Below, in pieces: positions 33,498-42,477 of a stretch of 64,000 bases of DNA. Each line of letters starts with the position of its first letter. The first letter of the stretch is position 1. A model generated the notes under the pieces. It did not search any database. It was not told where the DNA came from and saw only the letters and a program-made list of their open reading frames with translations. The stretch spans positions 1 through 64,000 of the forward strand of contig CAKNXK010000023.1 of assembly GCA_932182025.1 (NCBI GenBank), read 5' to 3'. The position numbers and the translations under genes are program-made. The stretch comes from an uncultured Candidatus Melainabacteria bacterium (lineage in GTDB: Bacteria; Cyanobacteriota; Vampirovibrionia; Gastranaerophilales; Gastranaerophilaceae).

Positions 33498-34040
33498 ATG
33501 GGAAAACTATTTGTAATATCAGGCTCGTCCGGAGTCGGCAAAGGAACAGTAATTAAAGAGTTTCTGCAAAGACACCCTGAATTTAAACTTTCAGTTTCTT
33601 GTACAACCCGCTCTCCAAGAGAAGGAGAGGTTCATGGCATTAATTACTTCTTCTTGTCAAAAGATGAATTCAAATCCTGCATTGATAATAATGAGTTTTT
33701 AGAGTGGGCAGAGTTTTCAGGAAATATGTACGGCACCCAAAAAGATTACGTAAAAACGAAGCTTGCAGAAGGCAAGAATTTAATTCTTGAGATTGACACA
33801 CAAGGTGCTTTAAATGTTAAAAAAATCATGCCGGATGCTCAGTTAATATTTATACTTCCGCCTTCATTGGAAGAATTGGAAGCGCGATTAAGAGGCCGTC
33901 ATACAGAAACAGAGGAAGCAATCAAAAAAAGATTGCAAACAGTGAAATCCGAAATGGAAAACTCAAAACATTTTGATTTCCAAATAGTTAACGACAGCAT
34001 TGAAAATGCCGTCGTTAATTTGGAAAAAGTTATGTTGTAG
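33498..34040 (+). CDS. gmk: Guanylate kinase
   Basis: Phosphorylates GMP to GDP with ATP. 180 residues. P-loop GSSGVGKGT at 9-17, GMP-binding SCTTRSPREGEVHGINYFF, and the lid segment RLRGRHTETEEAIKKR. It is slightly shorter than the usual 205, missing only the C-terminal tail. The start is directly adjacent to the decarboxylase stop (TAAATG) with AGAGGAAG upstream. The 3' end overlaps the convergent 737-residue gene by 11 nt. Confidence 0.95.
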   Translation: MGKLFVISGSSGVGKGTVIKEFLQRHPEFKLSVSCTTRSPREGEVHGINYFFLSKDEFKSCIDNNEFLEWAEFSGNMYGTQKDYVKTKLAEGKNLILEIDTQGALNVKKIMPDAQLIFILPPSLEELEARLRGRHTETEEAIKKRLQTVKSEMENSKHFDFQIVNDSIENAVVNLEKVML

Positions 34041-36243
34041 AACTTTTATATTCTGCAAGGATATCGTCAACAAGGTCTTTGAAAGAGATACAAAAATTAA
34101 CACTATCAAGTCCATCCCAATCAACAACTTTTAAAATACCCTTTTGCTTATTTTCATAGCCTTCTTTATTACCTCTCCGATGACTTGCTATTTCTCTAAT
34201 AGTATCTTCTCCACCATTACTAGCAGAAGAATCATCCGTTATAGAAATGGCTAGTTGTTTATATCGCTCTTTAACTGTTTGTACAGCAACTCTTAATTTA
34301 TATGGTTCTTCTAAACCAGATGCGATAAGAGCTTTTTCTACAGAAGAACAGATTTCATCAAAATTATCCAATATAGATTTATATCTTGCAATATGATTCT
34401 TATTATTCCAATCCACAGTTTCTGCCATACCTTCATCATGGAAATTTTTAAGTTCAATCATAATATTATCATCATATAAAGTTGATAAATCTATTTCACC
34501 ATCAATTTCTTTTGTACATGTACCATCTGAGTATTTATATTTACTAACAAATTGGTATTTTTGATTTGTCAAAAGTTCTTTTGCAGATTGATTTTCAGGG
34601 AGTTTTTTATTATTCGCTTCCTCTACATCTTTTTTAATATTCTCCAAATCGGCATCAACCTCAGGAGTCGCATCTGTCGTATTATGGTAAAATTCCTTTT
34701 TCTGAGGAACATACCACATATTTTGCCATTCTTTTAAATTACCGTCACGACTAATTACAAACAGTCGTTTTCTTTTTCTGCTGCCGGTCGCAATTTTTTC
34801 TTCAAAAACTCTTTGTCCATTAGATTTTTTAGAACATTCAGTCAATGTTTTTCCAATTTGAGCTTTTACCTTCTCAACCATAGCAGATTGAGCCTCAATT
34901 TCTTCAAATGTAATTGACGTACCAAATGCAATTTTACCGGTTTCATTTGCACCGCCAACAAGAGGTTGGTTAATTGATTTAAACGTAATATTTCCGTTTG
35001 CATCTTTTTCTGCCGCTACACCGGTTAAACATTTTAAATTACCATCTTTATCAATTACACGAATAAACATTTGTCCAAAACTTTGAGGAGTCGAATCAAC
35101 CCAAACTTTAGTTATTTGGTTATCTTCTAAGAATTTTTTAACGCCCGGCAGTTTTTTAAGCTCATCCATTTGCGTTGCATCCAAGCGAGTTTGAATCTTA
35201 GCATTCTCTAATTTTGTCATACGTTGGTCATCATTTTCCAACCCAGAAAAATCAGTTGAAGCAGTTTGTTTTTTAATGTTTTCAACATCTAGCCCTTCTG
35301 CTTCTAATGCAGCAGTAGTTGACGCAACGCCATTAACTTTACCTAAAAGCGGATCATCTGGAAAATCTTCTTGAAGGCTTGCATACTTATTATCAGCAAT
35401 TTCTGCCTTAGCCAAACGTATCCAGCAATATAACTGATCAACATTTTCTGGAGTTGCACTTGTTTCCGCTATTTCCAGAAGTTTTCCAATAGAAGCCTTA
35501 GTATCTTCTGAAACAGCATTATCTTTTTTTACTTCTAATGCTGTTTTTGTTAAATCTTTATAAACAGCTTCTAAAACTTTTTTCATCTCAGCTTTTTTAG
35601 TATCATCAGCATTTTTCCCTGCATCTTCATACAAAGCTTTAAAGCTTTTCTTTTTAGTTGTCTGCAGCGAATATAAAAACTCCATCGCATCAACACCATC
35701 TTTCAATTGAGGCTCAGTTTTATTCTCACTATCAACTTTCAAAATAGATTTAAAATCGGTGTTGGTTCTTGCAAAATCAGTCGCAGCAGTTTTTGAAGCT
35801 GCAGAAACTTCAATCTTAGTTCCATTATTGAATTTCTTTTGTATTTTTGTTTTATTCTCTTCATACAAAGCTTGAAGAGCATCATAATTTCCTTGTTTAA
35901 CAGACTTATGCTTGTTTAAAGTTACTTCTAAGGTATCTCTCTCCGTGCCTTCCGGTAAAGATTTAGCATAATCTTCAAGTAATTTATAAAGAGTATTTTG
36001 TTTTCTTGTTAAACCGCGTTTTTCAACTTCATCTTCAATGGTAGAAGAAGAAGAGCCGCCGCTGGTAGAACTAAAATTATAGCTATCACCCCATGCCGGC
36101 ATTTGAAAACCGCCGCCCCAGCAGCTATTCATAAACCCGCCATTAAATCCGTTAAAACCATTCATGTTCCCAAATCGGCAATCCCACATAGTTTTATTCA
36201 TTAAGCCCCAGAAAACCTGAGACAAATCAAATTGAAATGGCAT
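34030..36243 (-). CDS. Large orphan protein under the bipartite phased-repeat promoter
   Basis: 737 residues, not recognised. No signal peptide. The first 70 residues are unusual: rich in F, N, G, W and S (FGNMNGFNGFNGGFMNS, then SSTSGGSSSS). The rest is highly charged and largely helical with many K, E, D and N, including several stretches that recall repeat units. AGGAG sits about 9 nt before the ATG. The promoter shares the two-part element with the 156-residue protein and the autotransporter. Secretion by a signal-peptide-independent route is possible but unproven; a cytoplasmic scaffold is the alternative. Confidence 0.7.
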   Translation of the reverse strand: MPFQFDLSQVFWGLMNKTMWDCRFGNMNGFNGFNGGFMNSCWGGGFQMPAWGDSYNFSSTSGGSSSSTIEDEVEKRGLTRKQNTLYKLLEDYAKSLPEGTERDTLEVTLNKHKSVKQGNYDALQALYEENKTKIQKKFNNGTKIEVSAASKTAATDFARTNTDFKSILKVDSENKTEPQLKDGVDAMEFLYSLQTTKKKSFKALYEDAGKNADDTKKAEMKKVLEAVYKDLTKTALEVKKDNAVSEDTKASIGKLLEIAETSATPENVDQLYCWIRLAKAEIADNKYASLQEDFPDDPLLGKVNGVASTTAALEAEGLDVENIKKQTASTDFSGLENDDQRMTKLENAKIQTRLDATQMDELKKLPGVKKFLEDNQITKVWVDSTPQSFGQMFIRVIDKDGNLKCLTGVAAEKDANGNITFKSINQPLVGGANETGKIAFGTSITFEEIEAQSAMVEKVKAQIGKTLTECSKKSNGQRVFEEKIATGSRKRKRLFVISRDGNLKEWQNMWYVPQKKEFYHNTTDATPEVDADLENIKKDVEEANNKKLPENQSAKELLTNQKYQFVSKYKYSDGTCTKEIDGEIDLSTLYDDNIMIELKNFHDEGMAETVDWNNKNHIARYKSILDNFDEICSSVEKALIASGLEEPYKLRVAVQTVKERYKQLAISITDDSSASNGGEDTIREIASHRRGNKEGYENKQKGILKVVDWDGLDSVNFCISFKDLVDDILAEYKSSTT

Positions 36244-36281
36244 AATCCCGTACTCCTATATTACTTATCTGTTTATATTTA

Positions 36282-36338
36282 CGGCTTTTCTCAATAAAAC
36301 TTTAGGGATTTAAATAAAATTGTTACATTATTTTACAT
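36282..36338 (-). promoter_or_regulatory. Phased WTGTAAM repeat plus AAAGTTTT-GCCG block, site 5
   Basis: Leftward: ATGTAAAATA and ATGTAACAAT (36338-36319), then 13 bp, then a 24-bp block starting CTAAAGTTTTA and ending GCCG (36305-36282). TAAATATAAAC follows as a possible -10, then AGGAG and the ATG of the 737-residue gene at 36243. Same spacing as at 16289 and 42478. Confidence 0.62.
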
Positions 36339-36412
36339 TTGTACTTTATTTTTAATCATGTTTCAGATATGATAAGAACACTAGCCCATTATTATAAAAG
36401 GAGACAAAAGAA

Positions 36413-36913
36413 ATGCAAGTAATATTGAAAAAAGATGTTCAAAATATTGGTGAAGCTGGCGATTTAGTTAACGTTAAAGACGGTTACGCTAGAAACTTCC
36501 TAATTCCTAAAAACTTTGCTGAAGTTGCAACAGAAGGCGCTCTAAAAAACAGAGAACAAAATATTGCAAGAATCAGAGCTAAACAAGAAAAATTACACCA
36601 AGAAGCTCTTGCTAAAGCGGCTGAAATCGAAAAATTAGGTCAAATCGAATTATCAGCTAAAGCTGGTGAAAGCGGAAAATTGTTCGGTACAATCACTACT
36701 AAAAAATTGTGCGAAGAACTTAAAGAAAAATCTAACATCGATGTTGATAGAAAAACTGTTTCACTTAACGCTCCTATCAACAAAATCGGTGAATACACTA
36801 TGCTTATCAAATTAACTTCAAAAGTTAAAACTGAACTTAAGATTGTTGTTACAGCTTCAGAAGTTGTAAAAGAATCTGTAGAAGAAGTTGTTGAAGAAAC
36901 TGTTGAGGCATAA
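36413..36913 (+). CDS. rplI: 50S ribosomal protein L9 (bL9)
   Basis: 166 residues. The N-terminal domain with its signature MQVILKKDVQNIGEAGDLVNVKDGYARNFLIP is intact, joined by a long helix (NREQNIARIRAKQEK) to the C-terminal rRNA-binding domain (LFGTITTKKLCEELKEK). The C terminus carries an extra acidic tail of about 17 residues (VVKESVEEVVEETVEA). AAAGGAG lies upstream, and TATGAT at 36368 is the likely -10. A terminator follows. No rpsF or rpsR is adjacent, unlike many bacteria. Confidence 0.95.
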   Translation: MQVILKKDVQNIGEAGDLVNVKDGYARNFLIPKNFAEVATEGALKNREQNIARIRAKQEKLHQEALAKAAEIEKLGQIELSAKAGESGKLFGTITTKKLCEELKEKSNIDVDRKTVSLNAPINKIGEYTMLIKLTSKVKTELKIVVTASEVVKESVEEVVEETVEA

Positions 36914-36928
36914 GTTTTAACACTATAG

Positions 36929-36968
36929 AAAATGTGCCGTCCTTATTTAGTACGGCACATTTTTATTA
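36929..36968 (+). terminator. Terminator after rplI
   Basis: 12-bp stem AAAATGTGCCGT / ACGGCACATTTT (36929-36940, 36952-36963) with an 11-nt loop, then TTATT. It separates rplI from the MetE-like gene. Confidence 0.9.
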
Positions 36969-36988
36969 TATAGAGAAAGAAGAGCAAA

Positions 36989-38041
36989 ATGAAATTAAAC
37001 TCAAGATGTTTTCCCTCCGGAGCATTGGCATATAGCGAACTCGATCCTGCTGTTAGAATGGTAGCAAAGTTATTTGAAAAAACACCTTACTTACCATTCC
37101 TGCCAAATATATCAAAAGATGATACTGTTCTTAAAAGAACCCTTGAGAATATTCCGGGGATTACATTAAATGGGAAAAAAGTAGTTTTTCAATTAGGCTC
37201 TGATAAATACAAACAACAATTGGCAGACCTTGAAAAAGCCTGCAATAATCCTACAAAAGAGCTTTTAGAACCTTATGCTATTGAATCTGTTTTTATGGAA
37301 AAATTTGGATGTCTTATAAATAAATTCAAATCAACAGAAGCATGTGTTAATATACTTGGACCGTTCACTCTTTCTCAGATACTTATGAATGCAGCAGAAG
37401 AACAAATGCCTGCTGACAAAAGCTTTAAGAAACTATTTATTCAAGCTGTATGTGTTAAAGCGCTATGGGCAATAAACAGAATTAAAGAAGTTTCTAAATC
37501 AACTATTCCTATTATTGTGTTAGAAGAACCTATGCTTGCAAATTTAGGCAATCTTAAACGAGATAATGAAGACATCACTGTTGAATACGTAACTGGCATG
37601 CTTGCAAAAGTTGTAGAAAAAATTCAGCCAACAGGTGCATTACTTGCCGTTCAATGTTTTGATAAATGTGATTGGAAAATCCCTATCAACGCAGGAGTTG
37701 ATATTATTTCTTTTGATGCATATAACAATCCGAATAATTTATGTATTATTCCTGATTCGGTTATAGAATTCTTGGAAAGAGGCGGAAAAATCAACTGGGG
37801 TATTGTTCCTACATTAAATGAATCTTTAGTCAAAAATATAAATTTAGATTTAATTGAAAAACGATTTATAAATACATTAGAAGGACTTGTTATAGCAGGG
37901 GTTCCAAGACCGCTTGTATACAACTCTGCATTAGTTTCACTGCAAGGCGATGTTGATAAACTTCCTCTAATATTTGCAGAAAAAGCACTTATGCTTGCAA
38001 CACAACTTTCTAAACGTATTCCTACTGTAAAAAAGCACTAG
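36989..38041 (+). CDS. MetE/UROD-like TIM-barrel protein
   Basis: 350 residues resembling the C-terminal barrel of cobalamin-independent methionine synthase and related UROD-superfamily proteins. Suggestive segments are the early FPSGALAYSE, NILGPFTLSQ, IIVLEEPMLA, and VQCFDKCDW, where MetE has its HxC zinc pair. GVDIISFD and INWGIVPT follow. The histidine of the HxC pair is replaced by Q, so canonical zinc coordination is doubtful. It may bind a corrinoid-protein or methyl substrate, or have lost activity. The gene stands between rplI and a convergent orphan gene 2 bp away. Confidence 0.6.
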   Translation: MKLNSRCFPSGALAYSELDPAVRMVAKLFEKTPYLPFLPNISKDDTVLKRTLENIPGITLNGKKVVFQLGSDKYKQQLADLEKACNNPTKELLEPYAIESVFMEKFGCLINKFKSTEACVNILGPFTLSQILMNAAEEQMPADKSFKKLFIQAVCVKALWAINRIKEVSKSTIPIIVLEEPMLANLGNLKRDNEDITVEYVTGMLAKVVEKIQPTGALLAVQCFDKCDWKIPINAGVDIISFDAYNNPNNLCIIPDSVIEFLERGGKINWGIVPTLNESLVKNINLDLIEKRFINTLEGLVIAGVPRPLVYNSALVSLQGDVDKLPLIFAEKALMLATQLSKRIPTVKKH

Positions 38042-38043
38042 TT

Positions 38044-39114
38044 TTATAATAATGCGTTGCTATCAATAATAACCGTATTTCTTATAAAAGAATGGGCCAT
38101 TAATAGCAAGTATGGGTTCATTTCATTTGTAGCAGAAAGATTAACTTTGGTTTCCCGAACCTCATTAGGCTCGGTATTTTTTGGTTTAAATTCTTCTATA
38201 TCAATATTTGTGTTCATTGCATGAGAACCGCTTTCGTCCATCAAACTTTTTTGCAAAATCGATTTAGGGAAGTTTTCTGAGCATATAATATAAACATCAA
38301 CAGAATTGGAAGTTGTGAGGGTAAATACACCTTTAATATTCCCAAAATTCTTAGTTTGAATAAGAACGGTCAACTTTGAATCATTTGAGTCCTTTTCACC
38401 ATCCGGAGGAGTAATTTCCAAATCAAAACCAACACCTTCGTTTAATGGAAGCCAAGGGAGGTAGAGCATCATTAGACTCTTCAAGGTTTGGGTTGGATTA
38501 TCTGATTCAGCCATGGCGATACAAGAGTTAACTACAGCAAGTGTTTCACGAATTTGTTCATTGCTCATGCCTTGTTTTGAAGCGGATGCCATTGAAATTA
38601 TCAGCTCTGCGACAGCTTGTTTACTATTTTGCAATATAAGCTTTGATATGTTGGACATACTTATCATTCCACTAAAAAACAATACTGCCGCATCTTGTTG
38701 AGTAGGTGCAGGAGCTGTTGGAATGGCTTCATCAAACAAAGCTGCAAGAGTTTTTTGGTTCTGCAAGAGTTCCTGATTAAGATTTCCTATACCTAATGTT
38801 CCGCCATTAATAGGGTTATTTGGATTTTGAGCATTAAATAAGATTTGTGACAAATTAGGCGGCAGACCTAAAAGATTTTTTATAAAAATCGAACGGTCAA
38901 TATTAGCAAGGCAATTCATTTGAAGCATCTGGGTTAAACTGTTTATTGCCTGTAAATTCTGCACAATAGGATTAGGCTGCGGCTTGGCATTTGACAAGGA
39001 ACCTCCTAATTCAGGAGAAAAACCTGTAATTTTTCCTTCATTTTTTAATTTCTTTAAATACAATTCAGGGTTCTGGAGTCCCAAAATAATTTTACTTATG
39101 CTAAATCCGTCCAT
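38044..39114 (-). CDS. Orphan protein, second gene of a two-gene unit
   Basis: 356 residues, not recognised. No signal peptide. The first 110 residues are rich in N, P, Q and L (NAKPQPNPIVQNLQAINSL, AQNPNNPINGG). The middle is helical, and residues 220-300 look like a beta-rich domain (FDLEITPPDGEKDSNDSKLTVLIQTKNFGNIKGVFTLTTS). It follows the 116-residue gene by 23 bp on the same strand, and the phased-repeat element at 39579 probably drives both. Confidence 0.65.
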   Translation of the reverse strand: MDGFSISKIILGLQNPELYLKKLKNEGKITGFSPELGGSLSNAKPQPNPIVQNLQAINSLTQMLQMNCLANIDRSIFIKNLLGLPPNLSQILFNAQNPNNPINGGTLGIGNLNQELLQNQKTLAALFDEAIPTAPAPTQQDAAVLFFSGMISMSNISKLILQNSKQAVAELIISMASASKQGMSNEQIRETLAVVNSCIAMAESDNPTQTLKSLMMLYLPWLPLNEGVGFDLEITPPDGEKDSNDSKLTVLIQTKNFGNIKGVFTLTTSNSVDVYIICSENFPKSILQKSLMDESGSHAMNTNIDIEEFKPKNTEPNEVRETKVNLSATNEMNPYLLLMAHSFIRNTVIIDSNALL

Positions 39115-39137
39115 AAGATAATTATAACAATATTATG

Positions 39138-39488
39138 TTACTTGTCCAACTCGTCTTCTTCTTCTCTGAACACATCATCTAATGATTTAATCTCTTCTTC
39201 TTCTTCAAACGGAGATAGTTTCTTTTTATGTCTTTTTGAATTCAAAACCGAGGCGACATTCGTCATTGCAAGCGAATTAAGGGTCGCTCGAAGCAAGGCG
39301 CTTCTATCCACAAAAGATTGGTTAGCAAACTCACTTCCATCCTCTTCACCTTCGACCGGAGGAAGATACATCGCTTCCGAACCATATTTTTCCTGACTCA
39401 TCTTAGCTGCAGTTCCAGATGGGTCGCCGCTTTTAAAATTAAACGCCCCGCCGATTCCATAAAAACCTGCTGATCTGTTATCTACCAC
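39138..39488 (-). CDS. Small orphan protein, first gene of a two-gene unit
   Basis: 116 residues, not recognised. Start is GTG at 39488 with GAGG about 8 nt upstream. The N terminus is rich in G, S, N and F (AGFYGIGGAFNFKSGDPSG); the centre is hydrophobic-helical (FVDRSALLRATLNSLAMTNVA); the C terminus is strongly basic then acidic (KRHKKK, EEEEE, EEEDELDK). No signal peptide. The phased-repeat element lies about 90 bp upstream. Confidence 0.65.
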   Translation of the reverse strand: MVDNRSAGFYGIGGAFNFKSGDPSGTAAKMSQEKYGSEAMYLPPVEGEEDGSEFANQSFVDRSALLRATLNSLAMTNVASVLNSKRHKKKLSPFEEEEEIKSLDDVFREEEDELDK

Positions 39489-39578
39489 TATTTAGACCTC
39501 ATGTTAAGGATACCTGATTAACCAAATTATAAATATCCTCATAGCATAATATAACCCCTAAATATATTATTTTGCTAG

Positions 39579-39598
39579 TTTATTACAAAATGTTACAA
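39579..39598 (-). promoter_or_regulatory. Phased WTGTAAM repeat, site 6
   Basis: Leftward: TTGTAACATT then TTGTAATAAA, 10 bp apart, immediately next to the terminator of the autotransporter gene. TTATATTATG about 25 bp on may be the -10. It points to the GTG-start gene at 39488. The second GCCG block is not recognisable here. Confidence 0.5.
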
Positions 39599-39630
39599 AA
39601 AAAAAGGCGGTTCGATGAACCGCCTTTTTT
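39597..39630 (-). terminator. Terminator of the autotransporter gene
   Basis: 14-bp stem AAAAAAGGCGGTTC / GAACCGCCTTTTTT (39600-39613, 39617-39630) with a GAT loop. On the minus strand a T9 tract follows (A-run 39597-39605). It begins on the base after the autotransporter stop. Confidence 0.92.
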
Positions 39631-42433
39631 CTACAAATCCTCAGAATCCTTACCCAGTGCCCACCTGAACCCGAAGGTCAATGCGACACCGTTTCTGCCG
39701 CCATTACGGACCATAGCTTGCGCAAAACCAGTGAATTTATCTTTCCAATTGCGCTGTATACCTAAACCATATTCAACATAAGGATTTACTGCCATTTTAG
39801 GTAATATTACGTCATTTGCACGAACGTTTGATGAGTTTAAAACGTTCCAAACAAAGCCAACGCTTGCATAGGGCTGCCAACCTTTATCAAGATTTGCAAC
39901 AAACTTTAGTTGCGGATTAATTTGTAGTGTATGCAATGGATCGCTTTTGATTTTTACCTTCGCTGCATTTGTATAGTCAAATGTATTCACAAACGAATAG
40001 TTCATAAACATTATTGGCTGCAAAATATATTTACCATCTTTAAACTCAATATTATAACCAGTCTTTGCTCCAATACCACCTAATAGTGAAGTAAAATCTT
40101 CATTACCGTACATTGTTGATGAGTCAGCTAAACTTGCGCCTGCAGTTGCTGTTAATGCACCAAAGAAGTTTCCTTTATAGAAGGTTTCTGTTAAGCCAAG
40201 CATACCTCCATTAAGAGATGAGTCGACACCGGCATAATTCATTTGTGAACCAATATATCCTGCATAAACTGACGAAACATTATACCAATCGTGTTTCAAC
40301 TCTTTAAACTCTCCGTCAAAACCAACAAGAGTACCATAAATTATTGCATCTACTGACGGACCGTTATGCAAGTTAATGCTTTCAAATGAAGTAAACGGTT
40401 TTACCCAATAACCTTTATCCAAGACTTCTAAATCAGAATTATATTTTGGGTGTACATCTTGGATTGCATATTTATTTCGATTTATTAACGCCATTCTTTG
40501 AGATGATGGCATTTGAGAAAATAAATCCATGTGTTGGAATGCAAAACGAACAGTTTCATTTACAGCACTTTGACTACCAACTTGTGCTGTTACAGAAGAT
40601 GTCTGTACTGCCGGATTATAAGCTGCTGAAGAGGTTACACCAGCACGGTCAAAAATAAAGTAACCGCCATCTTCTCTATTATCATAACTAACATCATATT
40701 TAAATATTGGAGTATACGCTGTTGTCTGATAATTTTGATTTGATTTACCAATTTCAGATGTAATATTATCCTTCAAACCTGATTCTGCAAAAAGAATAGC
40801 TGTGTGATTAGAGCTTGCATCAGACAAAAGATTAATACCGGTTACAGATAAATTTCCAGCATGATTACCATAGGAATTTGATGTGATTTTATCCATGTCT
40901 TTATTGGCAAGATCAACATCTACTGTCATTCGTGCATTACCTGTTACAGTAAAATCATTAAAATTATAAGTATGAATTTTATTATTAATAGTATCTATAG
41001 TTGTATTAGATACAGTTACATTTGCATTTTGAATATCATTATATAAAGCAACTTTACCACTATTATCACCAGTGATATTTACCATATAACCATTAGAACC
41101 GTTAATTTTGTCATACATGTAAATTGCACCATTATTATTTGTTACCAAATTCAATTCAGCAGAATCCACATATATTGCTTCATTAATCTTCTCGCCTTCC
41201 CCAACTTGAATATAGTTGTCTTTGAAAGTTGATACATTATTATCTGCTATAATATTAAGGTTCTTATTAGTATAAATAGCGCCGCCTTGTGCAATTCCTG
41301 CTTCTGACGTCTTGACATAGTTTTCTATAAAATTAGAGTTAATAATCCCGCCAATCAAGTTATTATCTTCATCAAGAGAGCCCAAAGTCCCGACATTATA
41401 AATTGCGCCGCCAACAGTCTCAAAATCACTTTGCGTATTATTTCTTATAAAATTACCGGTTACATCACCCATATTAGCACCGTTATATATTGCAGCACCT
41501 TGAGCTTTGTTATAAGCAACACCAAAATTATCAATAAAATTTGCTGTTATATTACCAATTTCACTAACATCTGAATCACCATTTAAATTAATAATAGAAA
41601 CACCATGAATATTATTGCCAATTGCGTAGTTTTGAATAAAGTTTCCTTTAATATTTCTAATTTTAGAACCATACCAATTATAAATCCCAGAACCCTGACC
41701 ATGTCCAAATTTACCGGTTATACCATTTTCGTAGCCTTCACTTATAGTTGAATTTCCTATAAAGTTTCCTGTTATATCTCCAATTGAACCGCCATCAACA
41801 TTGAAAATAGAAGCTCCGTCTGAATTATACCCAACAAGGCTATTTCCAATAAAATCAGCTGTTATATTACTAATTGTTCCACTATTATATATAGCACCGC
41901 CTTGAAGCAAATTATTTCCATTAAAATTGTTATTCACTGTTCTATTATTGATAAAAACAGCTTCGATATCTCCAATGACACCGGTATTCTTAATTGCAGC
42001 ACCTCGTAAATTTGTTAAAGTTAAAGATTCCGTTGAGATACAATTATTAACAAAATCGGCTTTAATATTTTCAATCGTACCGCTATTATTTATCGCACCG
42101 CCTGATAATACATCCGGCATGCTAATATCAATAAAACTTCCTTTTATATCACCGTAATTATTTGCACTTTCATTCTCAATTCTTGTTTGCAAATCACTGA
42201 TATCATATCTGTATTCAATAGCATAATTTCCTTCTAGCGGCGTTGCAACCTCTTGCAAAAGACCGTTATTCCATACAAAATACTTTGCTTCACTTCCTTG
42301 ACCGTAATTTTCGGCCATCACAGGTAATGATAAAAAACACACCAATGCGAGCGCAGAGAAAGGCTTTAGAAGGCTACCCCCCCCCCGCAAACCCAGTTAT
42401 AGCGCGCGTTTTAGAGCAAGCAGGTTTTTCCAT
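39631..42433 (-). CDS. Autotransporter adhesin-like protein, phase-variable, out of frame here
   Basis: Gram-negative autotransporter. From an ATG at 42433, preceded by GAGG, translation runs 19 codons and hits TAG directly after a G10 tract. The main frame of about 919 codons starts beyond it with a clear signal peptide (LLKPFSALALVCFLSLPVMA-EN) and no ATG before its core. Nine or twelve G would join the two. The passenger (about 60-400) is a right-handed beta helix with repeats like NSGTI-NI-ADFI-N, then a linker. The C-terminal 270 residues are the beta barrel, ending ALTFGFRWALG plus a short tail. Promoter: bipartite phased-repeat element. Confidence 0.82.
42377..42386 (-). repeat. G10 homopolymer, slipped-strand switch
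   Basis: Ten C on the plus strand, read as ten G in the autotransporter start region. It is by far the longest G/C run in this AT-rich window. It falls between the ATG with RBS at 42433 and the signal-peptide core. Length 10 gives GGG-GGG-GGG-TAG; 9 or 12 gives GGT-AGC-CTT and the full protein. A sequencing or assembly error of one base is the alternative explanation. Confidence 0.8.
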
Positions 42434-42477
42434 AACAATTCTACCTCATTAATATCCATACTTCCATTATATTATTA

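Noticed and set aside
41200..42200. Direct-repeat array, CRISPR-like
   Set aside because: The repeated words are degenerate coding repeats of the beta-helix passenger; there are no constant repeats with unique spacers.
42243..42452. Plus-strand frame of 69 codons antisense to the autotransporter start
   Set aside because: No ribosome binding site; it arises from the coding bias and G-tract of the opposite strand.
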